Assembly: GCA_004194705.1 (NCBI GenBank)
Contig: SADC01000147.1
Coordinates: 310,001-374,000 of the forward strand
DNA: 64,000 nt
From: Ditylenchus dipsaci
Taxonomy: Eukaryota > Nematoda > Chromadorea > Rhabditida > Anguinidae
Reading direction: 5' to 3'
Every line of letters starts with the position of its first letter. Positions within the stretch are counted from its first letter, which is position 1. The translations under genes and the position numbers were made by a program. Under the pieces are notes generated by a model. The model was not told the origin of the DNA, did not search any database, and saw nothing but the letters and a program-made list of their open reading frames with translations. Shown here one piece after another: positions 11,401 to 23,108 of this stretch.

Positions 11401-14400
11401 GAATGATAGTGAGTACGACATGCAAATGATGAGAAGAAAAGCTCCAAGAGGAATGAAAAACGGTGTACCATGGTGGGTTAGCGCATTTTATAGTAATAAG
11501 TAAATCATGCTCAGAAAACTCTCAAGTAATTTTTATACGCTAAAAAGATAGAAAAGCAACAAGCAAGTAATCGAGAACTAGAATGTAATCAGGTCTAAAC
11601 CAGTGTTTAGGGTAGTTTAACACGTAAAATACCGGTTGTTACATTGGTTTATTTCGATGCAGAATTTAACGCTGAGCACGCCTGTGTTATTATTTTTTCA
11701 AAATTCGCACTAAGAATATGAGAAACGGCCCATTTTTGAAACCTTGTTTTTCGCGTTTTAAAGGAGCATGCTTTCCTAGTGCAACGGCAATTGTTGATTT
11801 TTGAATTCCCGGGGACATAAAAAAAATAAAAATAATTATTAAATAATTTGCGCAAAATCTTTTTTAAACGCAAACAATTATTTTCGGTTGTGATTTTTGC
11901 CTTCTCAATTAAATTTTTCGGTCGGGTGCGCCGATCCGCTGTTACTTTGTGGTCGCTTATTTGGTTTTGTGTGAATCTAGACGAATTATAGTTGCTATAA
12001 CTATATTTATGTCTTTTTGTTTCAGATTATCAAAAGAAGAATGGATCCATATTGTTGCCTGCATACTCATAATGTAAGTTTTTTAGCTGCTTTGCCGTCT
12101 TTTTTTGTTGCTCCTTCTTAGGTTGTCGGCAAGGGCGCTCATGATGATTATGTGAGATCTGATGGGCTGTCTCTGAGGTGCTACTTTTCTGGTCGTTCAC
12201 GGGATCAAGTTTTTTCGGTGAAAATAAGGTTAGTTTCCCATTTATTTTTTTTTGATAATTTTTACGCTGTTTTATTAGGGAAATTCATTAGTCAAGTAAC
12301 CTTTTTTAAATCTCACTGCGACTACACATGGCCTGAAAAATTCATCAGTGAATGTAGCCTCAAATCCATAAACAAACCACATACGACTTTTTGTCTACGT
12401 GGAAGCTACAGAATTTGGCGGTTGTATGTGGTCGTAGTGTTAGGCATGTGCACGGGTCGGCCCTTTCCGGGCCGTAACTTGCATAATCCATCTCGGGTTA
12501 CGATAAAAAAAAACCTGTAAGAATACAGCCCGTGAGCATACCTGCATAGCCTAACTTTCTATGTGCCTTCGTGCTCCATCCCAAGACAGTATGGCTAGGC
12601 CGTTGTAACATAACTGTCGGGGCACGTCAACTTCTTGTAAGAGGCTGCCTAGCGAAAGTGATTATAAGTCACATATTATTTACCACAATGATCTGCTGGA
12701 GTTCATATTTCTAATTTTCAGGTATCAAGCGTCCCTCAGGTATCTTGTTCTATCAAGGAAATTTCCTTGTTTTAGCGTCTTTCGCCTGTCCTGAGGTCCT
12801 GAGCTACCGTTTGTTTATTACGGTTCAAAGTCGGTAATTACTGTCATCATTATGACCTGCACAAGTCAGGACCTCAGGACAGGCGAAAGACGCTAAAACA
12901 AGGAAATTCCTTGATAGAACAAGATACCTGAGGGACGCTTGATACCTGAAAATTAGAAATATGAACTCCAGCAGATCATTGTGGTAAATAATATGTGACT
13001 TATAATCACTTTCGCTAGGCAGCCTCTTACAAGAAGTTGACGTGCCCCGACAGTTATGTTACAACGGCCTAGCCATACTGTCTTGGGATGGAGCACGAAG
13101 GCACATAGAAAGTTAGGCTATGCAGGTATGCTCACGGGCTGTATTCTTACAGGTTTTTTTTTATCGTAACCCGAGATGGATTATGCAAGTTACGGCCCGG
13201 AAAGGGCCGACCCGTGCACATGCCTAACACTACGACCACATACAACCGCCCAAATTCTGTAGCTTCCACGTAGACAAAAAGTCGTATGTGGTTTGTTTAT
13301 GGATTTGAGGCTACATTCACTGATGAATTTTTCAGGCCATGTGTAGTCGCAGTGAGATTTAAAAAAGGTTACTTGACTAATGAATTTCCCTAATAAAACA
13401 GCGTAAAAATTATCAAAAAAAATAAATGGGAAACTAACCTTATTTTCACCGAAAAAAACTTGATCCCGTGAACGACCAGAAAAGTAGCACCTCAGAGACA
13501 GCCCCATCAGATCTCACATAATCATCATGAGCGCCCTTGCCGACAACCTAAGAAGGAGCAACAAAAAAAGACGGCAAAGCAGCTAAAAAAACTTACATTA
13601 TGAGTATGCAGGCAACAATATGGATCCATTCTTCTTTTGATAATCTGAAACAAAAAGACATAAATATAGTTATAGCAACTATAATTCGTCTAGATTCACA
13701 CAAAAACCAAATAAGCGACCACAAAGTAACAGCGGATCGGCGCACTCGACCGAAAAATTTAATTGAGAAGTCAAAAATGACAACCGAAAATAATTGTTTG
13801 CGTTTAAAAAAGATTTTGCGCAAATTATTTAATAATTATTTTTATTTTTTTTATGTCCCCGGGAATTCAAAAATCAACAATTGCCGTTGCACTAGGAAAG
13901 CATGCTCCTTTAAGCTATCGTTAATTTTCATTTTTCTTATGATTTCTATAAACGTTTGTTTTTAACACCGTCGGAAAGCCCAGAATTAGAGCTTTCCAAC
14001 GGTATATCACACAGCCAAAAATAATTCGGAAATATTGTGCTACCAGCAAAAAGAATGATTTTCGCCACTTTTTGTAAACGTATTTTTCTGAATAAAAAGA
14101 AAATTTTTTTGCGATTCCAAGAATCCTTACGGCTCTACCATAGCGCAAAAGAAAGAGCAATTAAAATGGAACATTCTTGTGCAAAAAAATAAAGTTAAAC
14201 ATGGCAGAAAACAGGCTTTCTTAGTGTTTAACAAGACTCCCAAAAAAGTTCAAAAACGATTTTCACGTAAAACTTAAATTTCACTAGAGGAATCTAGATT
14301 TTTGACATCGGATTCGTGTTCAGCATGGTCGATTTGCTTATGAAACTGCCTTCAAAGCTAACAAATTGCTGTGAAATTTCAAATTCCGCTCAAGACAAAA

Positions 14401-17400
14401 AACATTTAAACTTCAAAAAATACGAGACTTGCGAATTTGAAATTTCACAGCAAGTTACAAGCTTTGAGGGTAGTTTCATAAGCAAATCGACCATGCTGAA
14501 CACGAATCTGATTTCAAAAATCTAGATTCCTCTAGTGAAATTTAAGTTTTACGTGAAAATCGTTTTCGAACTTTTTTGGGAGTCTTGTTAAACACTAAGA
14601 AAGCCTGTTTTCTGCCATGTTTAACTTTATTTTTTGCACAAGAATGTTCCATTTTAATTGTTCTTTCTTTTGCGCTATGGTAGAGCCGTAAGGATTCTTG
14701 GAATCGCAAAAATTTTTTCTTTTTATTCAGAAAAATACGTTTACAAAAAGTGGCGAAAATCATTCTTTTTGCTGGTAGCACAATATTTCCGAATTATTTT
14801 TGGCAGTGTGATATACCGTTGGAAAGCTCTAATTCTGGGCTTTCCGACGGTGTTAAAAACAAACGTTTATAGAAATCATAAGAAAAATGAAAATTAACGA
14901 TAGCTTAAAACGCGAAAAACAAGGTTTCAAAAATGGGCCGTTTCTCATATTCTTAGTGCGAATTTTGAAAAATAATAACACAGGCGTGCTCAGCGTTGGC
15001 AGCCAGACATTTTCTACTATATTAGAATTTGTCGCGCGACATTTTCTATTATTTTTCGGGGAAATTCGAGCGAATTTAACCGAATTTCACCGAAAAATAA
15101 TAGAAAATGTCGCGCGACAAATTCCACTATAATAGAAAATGTCTGGCTGCCCTCAGCGTTAAATTCTGCATCTAAATAGACCGTTGTAACAACCGGTATT
15201 TGACGTGTTAAGGTGATTTTGTAAAGGTACAAGGGGAGATTTTAAGCAATTGAGCCAATCAGAGTGCGGTTCTGAACTTTTGTTTTCGCACAAAATTTTG
15301 ACCTAAATTGTAAAAGTCACTAAATTTACTGAGTTAGAAACGTAAATTTACTGCGGGAAATGATGCTTTTACTGGGAAAAACCAGCCACGGACAATTCCC
15401 TGCCGCGGCCAATTCCCTGCCGCGCCGATTCCCTGCCGGGAAAATATACTAGTAAAACCATATCCAATCGATTTCCTAACTAAACAAATTGCATATTTAT
15501 TGAGAACCAACTCGAACAGTAATGGAAAATAGCTCCTTAAACGAAAAGAAAGCAATACAATACAACATTTCCACGTACAAATATGAATGAAATCTATTAA
15601 AACCGACAGGATATTCGGCGACGGACACGGACGATTTACTCACTGGGACGATTCACTCACGATTACTACTCATTTGAGGCCCACTCATTTCGGGTCCCTC
15701 ATTTAGGCCCCACTCATTTTGGCCCCAGTATACCAATGTGGGATTTAAAAACACCCTGTTGCTCGAAGAACTCTTTCGAGCCAGCATTTATGTACACTGG
15801 CCTACTTTTCGCCGAATAGCAGTGAATTCATCCTCACTGAATTCATTGCTGGTAAATTTATCTCGATAAATCAATTATGAAAATTTGTGAGGTTAAAGGT
15901 TTGAATTATGGTGGTACGAGACATTTTTTGTTGAATCACGCTCATAAACTAACTATCCTCAGGTTGTATAGGAGAACCACCTGGTACTTCCACATTAAAT
16001 TCATCCACAGAAATTCGCTCCAAGTGGTCTTCCACTTGGAGCAATTTTTTCCTTCACTTTTTCGGGTTCCAAAACCTGATTTCCAAAAATATTTTTTCCA
16101 AAAAGCGGGATCCCAATATTTTCCCGGCAGGGAATTGGCGCGGCAGGGAATTGTCATGTACCGGGGAAAAACACTCTTAGCCTTAAAATCACCCTGAATT
16201 ACAATTTTATATTTATTTCAATTTTTATAATTTGCAGCATTTCAAAGAAGCGAGTATTGGGCCAGTGCAATAAATGTATGAAGCCAGTGACTGCAGGAGC
16301 ACGTCAAATGCACATGTTTTTCCACTTGGGTAAAGACCATGATGTAAGGCTTTTGTGGCTGTAAGCACCCCACAAACAAAGGCCAGCAAATATTTTCAGA
16401 CATACCGTTTCCGCTGCAAGCACCCTGGTTGTACAGTGGAGCACTACCGAAAGGACCAAATGGAGAACCACCAAGCCAAAACTCACAAAAAAGTAGACTT
16501 AGACATGATGGAGGATAGGTCTTTAGAATTGCATTCTCTGTGCCAGGCAAGACTTCCAATTCCATTTTTAAAATCTAAAAAGGGTGGAATATTTCAGAAA
16601 ATGTCTATGGAATTACTGGGCACCATAGGAAATACACCAGGACCCACAGCTGAAAAAGCACAGATTTTGTAATATAACTTTGACTTTGCTTTAAGACATT
16701 TTCAGCTATATTTGAAATTCAGGTACGACAAAATGCAAGAAGACGCCGAAATGTCAGCACTACGCAAAAGAAGACGAGGGGTGGGTGATATTTGAATCAG
16801 ATAGAATTTGCCAATAGAACTGAACACACCTAAGTAATAACTGGATTGTAATGCACTAAGAATGTCTCTCAAGTTCGAATCCCACTCAAATCTGCTCATT
16901 TTTGAATTGAATTTTTGCTCATTGTTTTGCTAGTGATTTGAAAAAATAAATAAAATGTTTTAGCTAGTTTGAGTGTTTTTGTCTGTCTAGGAAAAAAAAA
17001 TTTGCACTGAAAACACTATTTTTAGAAATTTAGTTCAACTATAGTGTTGATAGAAGAGTAATAATCACTCGATTGGCTGAGAACCTGAAAAAAATTTGGT
17101 ACAAAAAATGGATAATATTTAAAAATAACCGCAAATATCTGAGAAATCACGTCGAATCTCAGATGACTGCAAATTTTTTAAAAACTATCATAATTTTGAT
17201 TATAATTGATTGATTAGGAATGTCGATTAGGATTAGGCCCATTGATTAGACATATTTCAACAGTAATTTGAAAAATATTTTTGCCTATATCAAAGAAAAA
17301 TAGTCGATTTTCCATAGTAAAAAATTGCTAAAAGTTAAAGGTTGCTCTACGAAAAAAATTATGGCTAGTTGAAAGTAGACAAAACTCACAGGTGTGACGG

Positions 17401-20400
17401 CGGCATTTCGGGTGAATTTTGATTTGCCTTGATGGACCAACACATGTTTTGAGAAATTCATAGGTTCGACTTTTGCTCTTAGAACTCGGGACGTGCAGAT
17501 TGACTCGCCCGCAGCAAACCAGAAGTTTGCGGCCTTTTATCAAAATTTGGGGAAGAAATAAAAAGTTTTTTTACTGCAAACACAATCTAACAGGTTTTCG
17601 ACACCAGAACTGGACATTTAAGATTAGTCACAAATTAAGGAATGTGTAAAAACTTGACAAACTGTAAAAGAAGCTGAAAAACATTTAGGCGAATGGAGGC
17701 GTTATGAATCCCAGTAGATCGCACAGCTATTTTGGCAATAACCGAAATTTTCTCAACAACAGTGCTAGCCAATACCACAGATCCAGTTTTCAACAGTCAC
17801 CACCAGTAAAAAGACCACTTGATCCTCGACAACGCATCAACGAAGAAAACTTGGAGTGTTTGCTATGCCACAAATACATAATGAACAGGGTAAGCAGAGA
17901 TTAACATTATATTAAAAGTAAATTAACAGCACAAAGGTGTCTTTGATCAAAGTTTGCCAGTATTTTTTGGCAAAGTTGTGGTATTTTTGAAAAACGTTCG
18001 GTACAACCCTAATCCTTACGATTTTTTTACTAGACTGGTGAATAAAATTCAGAACTCGTCAGAAATTTGTGAAAAGTGAGTCGGACCTTAGACGAGATTA
18101 AATTTTGAGGGTTTCGTTAAAGAGACATACCAGAGCGTTACGCAGGAAATATCAAATTTGAAAAATAACCGGACCAGGTAAATTAAAAAAAGAATTATGC
18201 TTGAATACAAATTTGTTATTTTGTGAAAAATCACAGCGTGGAAATTAAATACGCAATTAATTTTTACAGACGTCTGCACATTTGTTATGAGCGACTAAAA
18301 CGGTTAAGTCAAAAACTTTTTATCAATACATACAGTCGAACCTCCCAATAGTGTACGCCCCAAAAAGTTCGTTCCCGCCTAGGGTCCGACACTTTTTTTA
18401 GCTCGATTTTCTAATTTTTTTGCTGATTCTGTTTTGACAGTCTGGCCACAAATATCGTAAGGATTCCGATTTTGCCGATCGTTTTTCAATTGCCTATATA
18501 TATTTTTTCTAAAAAAGCAAAACCTCCCAATAGTGCACATCTTATTTTGAAAGTGGTGTACACTATTGGGAGGTTTTGCTTTTTAAGAGAAAAAATATAT
18601 AAGCAAATAAAAAACGATCAGCAAAATCGGAATCCTTACGATATTTGCGGCCAGACTGTCAAAACAGAATCAGCAAAAAAATTAGAAAATCGAGCTAAAA
18701 AAGTGTCGGACCCTAGGCGGGAACGAACTTTTGGGGTGTACACTATTGGGAGTTCGACTGTATTACTCTTTGTAAAACGACAACTTTGAGTTTAAAAATA
18801 ATCCTTTGTTTATTTTTTTTGAAATGTGCCTATTTAAATTTAAATTGCCCATGTACCGCGCTGGTATGCCCCTTTTGATATATGAAGTTTGACTGTATCC
18901 TAAAAATTCCAATGTCCAATCTATGTTTTAAATTTTTCAGATCCGCGGTTTCCACATCCTCTGGCATCTGAATAACGACTTGGGTATCATAAGATACAAC
19001 TGCAAATTCTGTGACTACAAGCATGACCGCCCACAGTCTGTGACTACGCACGGCAAAAAAGAGCATAATGATGAAAACTGTTTGGAAGACTCTCTTTCTG
19101 TAAACTAGTTTTTCCTAAAGTCATTATTTTGAAATATATTTTGCAGAGGTTTGAAGACGAAGTCAAGAGCATGTCGAAGGCTTGTTTTGGTGTCGAACAG
19201 CTGTTTGCCAAGGAAGTGCGAAGAAAGAGAATGGAGGTAAATCAGCTAATATAGTTGTCATACCATTAATTCCCTAAAACAGACCCGCTGATTCAGAAAA
19301 AATTCGGCATGGGTTTTTTCCACAACTTTTGAAAACTATTTACAGGAAAGTCACCCCTAATTTTGTAACTCGTCTCACTGGATACAAACCAATGAATAAG
19401 TTGCATGAAAGCAGTATGAAATAATGGGTCAAAAACATAATGCCGACAACATGATTTTGGGCTCTATAGGTTTCGGGTTTGTGCCGAAAAAAATATGCCT
19501 TAGTCCCCCACGGTTTGCGTGAGGACAAATTTTCGGGCGTGAGAATGAGTGAGGATGAGGACGACGTGAGCTCATGCAACGTGAGGTTGCGTGAGAATTT
19601 CAAAAACGTCTCCTCACGTGAGGTGAGCTCACATGAGAATCGGTCCTCATGAGGATGAGCTCACGATGGTGTGAGCTCATGCAAACCGTGGTCCCCTCGG
19701 TTGTTGTTTTTCGGGTTTGTTTTAAATTTTGCCTTGGTCCCCTCTTTTGTTTTTAAAGTCGTGTTTTTACGAAATTTTTTATACCCCTATATTTGTTTTT
19801 CTCCGACAATTAGACAGATAAATAAGATTTTTGATATGCGGCAAACATGAAAAAATCTTTTTATTTACAGGAACGCAACGAAAGAGCCCTGCAAGCTGAA
19901 CAAGAGCTCCTTGGCATAAGTCTTAACATGGGTAATACCACTGATTCTGGACTAGAAGAGCTGCACGATATGGAAACAAATTCCAATGACACTAACTTCA
20001 ATGACATGGTTCAACTTGGAGGTAGCGCTTCCAAAACCAAAAACTCGTCATATGTGCTATCACCTAAAGAAAAGGCTAGATCCAGTGGAGGAGCCGCCAG
20101 TTCTTCCCAAAGCAGTGTTCAGAAGACTACAACGGCCAGAAAAAGCACCAGACGGTTCGGCATGCGTAGACCCAAGTCAAGAAAGCAGAAAATTGAAATG
20201 GCTAAGCTGAGAGAGATTTCTATGCGGCTTGGCGGAGCTCAGTATTTTAAAAGAAAAGCACTGACTCAATACCTTGCGAGGTTAGCTTTTAAAGTTTTTA
20301 ACTTTTAAAAAATTATCGCAGTTTTTTTAATTGCGGCCCACGAGCTTATATATTTTAAGCTCCTAAAATTCTTAAAATTGTCAATCGAAATGACTCTTAC

Positions 20401-21357
20401 TCTTGAATCTGAGTAAAAATATAGGCCGGTGGGTTCCAATTAGAGAAAATAAGATATTCGACACTAGGATATGCCAGAGAACAAATCATTGCCAAAAAGA
20501 AATTTTTATTTATAAATTTCAAAGTCGACAAGCCTTTTTCAAAGCATAATTTTCCAATTTTTAGAAGTGCGGTAAATTCAACAGCTCTCGACTAAGTGAT
20601 CATGCCTACAGTCATCTATTGAAGTGCGAACTTTTCTTATGTCCTCAGTGCAATTTGGTAATTTATTTAAATTTGTTAGAGTTCTAAAGTTGACTGAAAT
20701 ATTGTAAATTCAGGGCCATCAAAGTCGTGACATGATACTCAAGCATCTTAGAGACTTTCACAGCAGTAACGAGCAGCCTACCGACAACCGACTTAAATTC
20801 GCGCAAGAAATTAAGGACGCCATTCGAGAGTGTTATCCTAGTTGCTTTGTAGATGCTCCAATCCGACCGCCGCTGATATTGAACGATTGTAAGCTACTTT
20901 TTTAAAGATCAAATTTTTCTTAGAAAAGATTTTTTATTTTTAGAAAGGCCAATTTAAATCTGAGTGACAAAGCTTTAGCATGTGCTACTTTTGAAAATGA
21001 CAATGAGGAAGAAGAAAAAGGTTCAGATAATGGCGAAGACGATGAAGAGCCAGATGACAATGAGGTGAACTCTTGAAAATAAGGGAAAATATAAAAGGCA
21101 AAAATCAAATCAAAAGCTAGAATTGTAATAAAACATAAATTCAGTCCTCCAATTCTAAATCAAACGAGGCCAAAAGCTCTAAAATTGAAGATGAAGACGA
21201 TGATGCTATAGACGATGAGGAAGAACAGCTGCAAATTCAGGAAGGTGATGTAGAGGAAAACGAAGAAGAACAAGAGGAAGATGATGAGGAGGAAACTATG
21301 GATGCTGACGAAGAAGAGCCAGAAGAAAGTGCTGTTAACGGAGAAGAAGATGAATAA
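8450..21357 (+). CDS. Multi-C2H2 zinc-finger protein, 18 exons
   Basis: Exons: 8450-8587, 8686-8924, 9183-9236, 9285-9410, 9503-9570, 9621-10010, 11029-11472, 16238-16343, 16400-16668, 16723-16780, 17689-17889, 18941-19099, 19147-19236, 19871-20280, 20565-20657, 20714-20888, 20944-21064, 21145-21357; about 1,117 residues. Splice phases agree through nearly all junctions. There are four paired C2H2 modules: FKCPEC...HIHSSH; GQCNKC...HFF-type H pair then a second finger ending HQAKTH; LECLLC...FC..C ending HGKKEH; and PCEKCGKF...HLRDFH. Linkers are Asn/Ser/Gln-rich and the last 70 residues are almost all Glu/Asp. The protein is probably nuclear and DNA-binding; I cannot name an orthologue. Exons 2, 14 and 16/17 each lack one base relative to the expected phase. 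A stop follows directly if the donor at 16,781 is not used, so two genes (8,450-16,794 and 17,704-21,357) remain possible. Confidence 0.8.
10625..10845. repeat. Imperfect tandem repeat in zinc-finger intron 6
   Basis: About a dozen diverged copies of a 12-18-bp phrase of the type ACCATCCAGGTGGTT occur in the 1-kb intron 10,011-11,028. The minus-strand 72-codon frame here is a by-product of the repeat. Confidence 0.6.
11762..13909. mobile_element. Inner 2.15-kb TTAA foldback element
   Basis: Two almost identical arms of about 1.04 kb, 11,762-12,802 and 12,866-13,909, surround a spacer of about 60 bp. The ends are AGGAGCATGCTTTCC and its complement. TTAA is duplicated at 11,758-11,761 and 13,910-13,913; because of the flanking A/T bases a TA duplication with ends AAGGAG is equally compatible. 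The uninterrupted copy of the target is preserved in the right arm of the outer element, which proves a precise insertion. Arm frames of 76-122 codons appear twice in opposite orientation and resemble no known transposase. Confidence 0.85.
14998..15151. mobile_element. 154-bp MITE with 9-bp target duplication
   Basis: The ends are GGCAGCCAGACATTTTC and its complement. CTCAGCGTT is duplicated at 14,989-14,997 and 15,152-15,160. The matching arm at about 11,670-11,690 carries the target once, a built-in empty site. A GTCGCGCGAC motif occurs in both arms. A 9-bp duplication is typical of Mutator-like elements; that assignment is inference. Confidence 0.85.
15212..16237. other. 3' part of the 4.8-kb zinc-finger intron
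   Basis: There is no coding signal. GGGAATTG/CAATTCCC and GCCGCG phrases near 15,390-15,440 are repeated in inverted order near 16,120-16,150, suggesting another degenerate foldback element with ends near 15,350 and 16,190. Short direct phrases (CACTCATTT...CCC) cluster at 15,660-15,725. Confidence 0.4.
16790..16900 (+). other. tRNA-like B-box fragment
   Basis: AAGTTCGAATCCCACTC at about 16,872-16,888 resembles a tRNA T-arm or B box, but no matching acceptor stem was found. It is likely a SINE or tRNA-derived remnant in the intron after exon 10. Confidence 0.3.
18118..18875. mobile_element. Degenerate TTAA-type MITE (AGGGGCATACC family)
   Basis: The left end GTTAAAGAGACATACCAGAGCG and right end CGCGCTGGTATGCCCC are diverged inverted repeats of the family best seen at 31,908-32,722. 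The right TTAA is lost. A CAGTCGAACC MITE (18,333-18,760) is inserted in it. Located in the intron between exons 11 and 12 of the zinc-finger gene. Confidence 0.6.
18333..18760. mobile_element. CAGTCGAACC pogo/Tigger-like MITE, well-preserved copy
   Basis: A 428-bp foldback with TA at both edges (18,331-18,332 and 18,761-18,762). Each arm of about 190 bp contains GTTCGTTCCCGCCTAGGGTC, GACAGTCTGGCC and ATCGTAAGGATTCCGATTTT in order. This copy is the best local reference for diverged relatives at 41.5, 42.8, 45.5, 50.5 and 51.1 kb. Confidence 0.8.
19500..19700. mobile_element. Small GTGAGCTCA-rich foldback MITE
   Basis: The ends CACGGTTTGCGTGAG and CTCATGCAAACCGTG are inverted. The inside is full of GTGAGGA/GTGAGCTCA repeats. 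CCCC flanks both ends but a clean duplication is not visible. It lies in the intron between exons 13 and 14 of the zinc-finger gene. Confidence 0.55.
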
Positions 21358-21886
21358 AACGTTTTTCTGATTTTTTGTTGGCTAGTCAATGCTGGATACG
21401 GTCGAAAACGAAAGTTGGCTATGCGTGATTGTAGTTGACTGCTTTTATAGTTAACTATTTCTATAGTCGACTGTTTTTATGATCAGAAACTCTTATGTCT
21501 GACTGTTTTCACAGTTTAAAATGGTCAATTATTCACACTATCATATTCTACTTTTTATCATTTTCGCAGTTGATTAAATTCACAATCAATTTGGTTTCAT
21601 AGCTACTATTTTTCAAGTCTAATTGCACAGCGCAAGCCGCACTATTTACTTTAAATTTGTATTTCTCGTGTTTTTTGTTCTTGTGTCTTCTAGGCCACAA
21701 ATGTTTTTATTCAACCAAGCTTGCTGAATCTATTTTTTTGACTTACACACATCTTCTTCTTATTCAATTGTTCCACTTATAATAATTTTATCGTTTCTGT
21801 TATAGAACAGTTTCAAGATATGTTCACGAAAATAGAATGATTAAAACTGGTTTTTTCGTTTTGTCTTTGAAGCTTTTCAATCAATC

Positions 21887-21892
21887 AATAAA
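21887..21892 (+). terminator. Possible polyadenylation signal, zinc-finger gene
   Basis: AATAAA lies 530 bp after the stop codon at 21,357, in a T-rich context. No closer canonical hexamer was noticed. Confidence 0.35.
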
Positions 21893-22287
21893 CTATTTTA
21901 TCTTGTAACCCTTTCTTAACAATGATACAGCACTAAAAATCCAAACATTTCTCTCAATTTTTTTTAGCTTTTGTAATTCCAACTTTCCTATTGAGAATTC
22001 GATGCTTTTTGCCTTTTGAGAGCCACGAAAAAAAAAGATTTTTTGAAAAAAATCAACAGCAGGTTAGTTGGGGGGGGGGGGTATATGCAAGTAGGGTCGG
22101 GAATAAGTATATCCATGTAAGTGGGTGGGCATCCATCATGGAGTTGGTCTGCTCACAAGGCAACATTTGCTAGTGACCGACCAAATCTCGTATACTATTC
22201 AATAAAACATCAAAAAAGCTTTTTTCAAGCCTGTTTGATGTTCTATTGAAGGGTATATAGGGTTTTCCAATGTCGCTCAGTCACCAC

Positions 22288-22583
22288 CTTGCTGAGGTTT
22301 GAAACCCAAGTTTTTCTAACATAGGAGTCAGATCATGCTTGCTTTCAGCTTTGAATTTAGGCAGATGCACACCTCCACCTTTTTTTCCTATCTTTTTGCC
22401 ATTAATAATGTTGAGAAGAAAGTTCGCATCTAGATTTTGGATCATTTGACAAAAATTGTTTTTTTCTTCTCTTGGCAACAAAGTAATCATTGAAAGATTG
22501 GGAGAAGAGTAGGGGAGACATAACGCCTGAATTCGATCATTTCCATAATATGGCACACTGATGTACCCATACATAGTGTCTAC
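22288..22583 (-). pseudogene. Serpin exon (central/B-C sheet region), isolated
   Basis: On the minus strand a TTTTAGCCAG acceptor leads into a frame of about 98 codons, ending at a CAAG|GTGGTG donor. Serpin hallmarks are in order: an YGYISVPYYGN stretch, ALCLPYSSPNLSMITLLP (the LPY.G..LSM.I.LP motif) and VHLPKFKAES. This is the serpin segment before the reactive loop. The loop exon and the final FADHPF-type strand exon were not found downstream to 21.4 kb, so no inhibitory loop can be described. It belongs with the N-terminal serpin exons at 29.8-30.3 kb, same strand, 7.3 kb away. No frame break is seen inside this exon. Confidence 0.75.
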
Positions 22584-23108
22584 CTGGCTAAAAGACAATA
22601 AAAATGGCATAGGGGCGTTTAGCGGTTTTTGTTACATTTTTTTGCATTCGCGCCAATTCTGGCGTTCTGTTTTTTCATGCTTTTTTGTGGAAGTTATGTA
22701 CTTTTTTTAAACTTAGGCCCAGGGTAGGCCAGAGCGCGTTAGGACGGGCTCAAACGTGTGTCCCCAACAGTGTTTCCAAAAAACCGAAACGGAACGCTAC
22801 AAACCGAAGCAGAAACCGAAATTTGGTTTTCGGTTTCGGTTTTGGAAACTTTCGGTTTCTGCTTTCGGTTTAGGTTTTTGATTTCTAATTCTGCTTTTGA
22901 TTTCTGCTTTTAAAACTCATTTTTTCGTTCGTATACTTCTGCATACTATGTGAATTTTGTTTTTATTTTTGTGGATATTCGTGTGGATCAAGACAATAGG
23001 AAATTTTGACTTCATACCCAAAACCGAAAGCACAAACCGAAAGTTGAAAAGCAGAAACCGAAACCGAAAGTTTCAAAAACCGAAACCGAAAGTTTCATGA
23101 GCATAAAC

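Larger units (their letters stand above)
11621..15207. mobile_element. Outer TTAA foldback element (1.27 kb plus two insertions)
   Basis: The termini are CACGTAAAATACCGG and its complement, flanked by TTAA at 11,617-11,620 and 15,208-15,211. The left arm is 11,621-11,761 plus 13,914 to about 14,390; the right arm runs from about 14,430 to 15,207. Removing the 2,152-bp insertion in the left arm and the 163-bp insertion in the right arm leaves two matching arms of about 620 bp. It lies inside the 4.8-kb intron of the zinc-finger gene (11,473-16,237). No transposase was recognised. TTAA duplications resemble piggyBac-type insertion, but the ends do not match the usual piggyBac termini. Confidence 0.85.

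Noticed and set aside
12152..14897. Several 79-122-codon frames within the intron palindromes
   Set aside because: The same frames recur in mirror image because the DNA is an inverted repeat, and they show no domain-like motifs.
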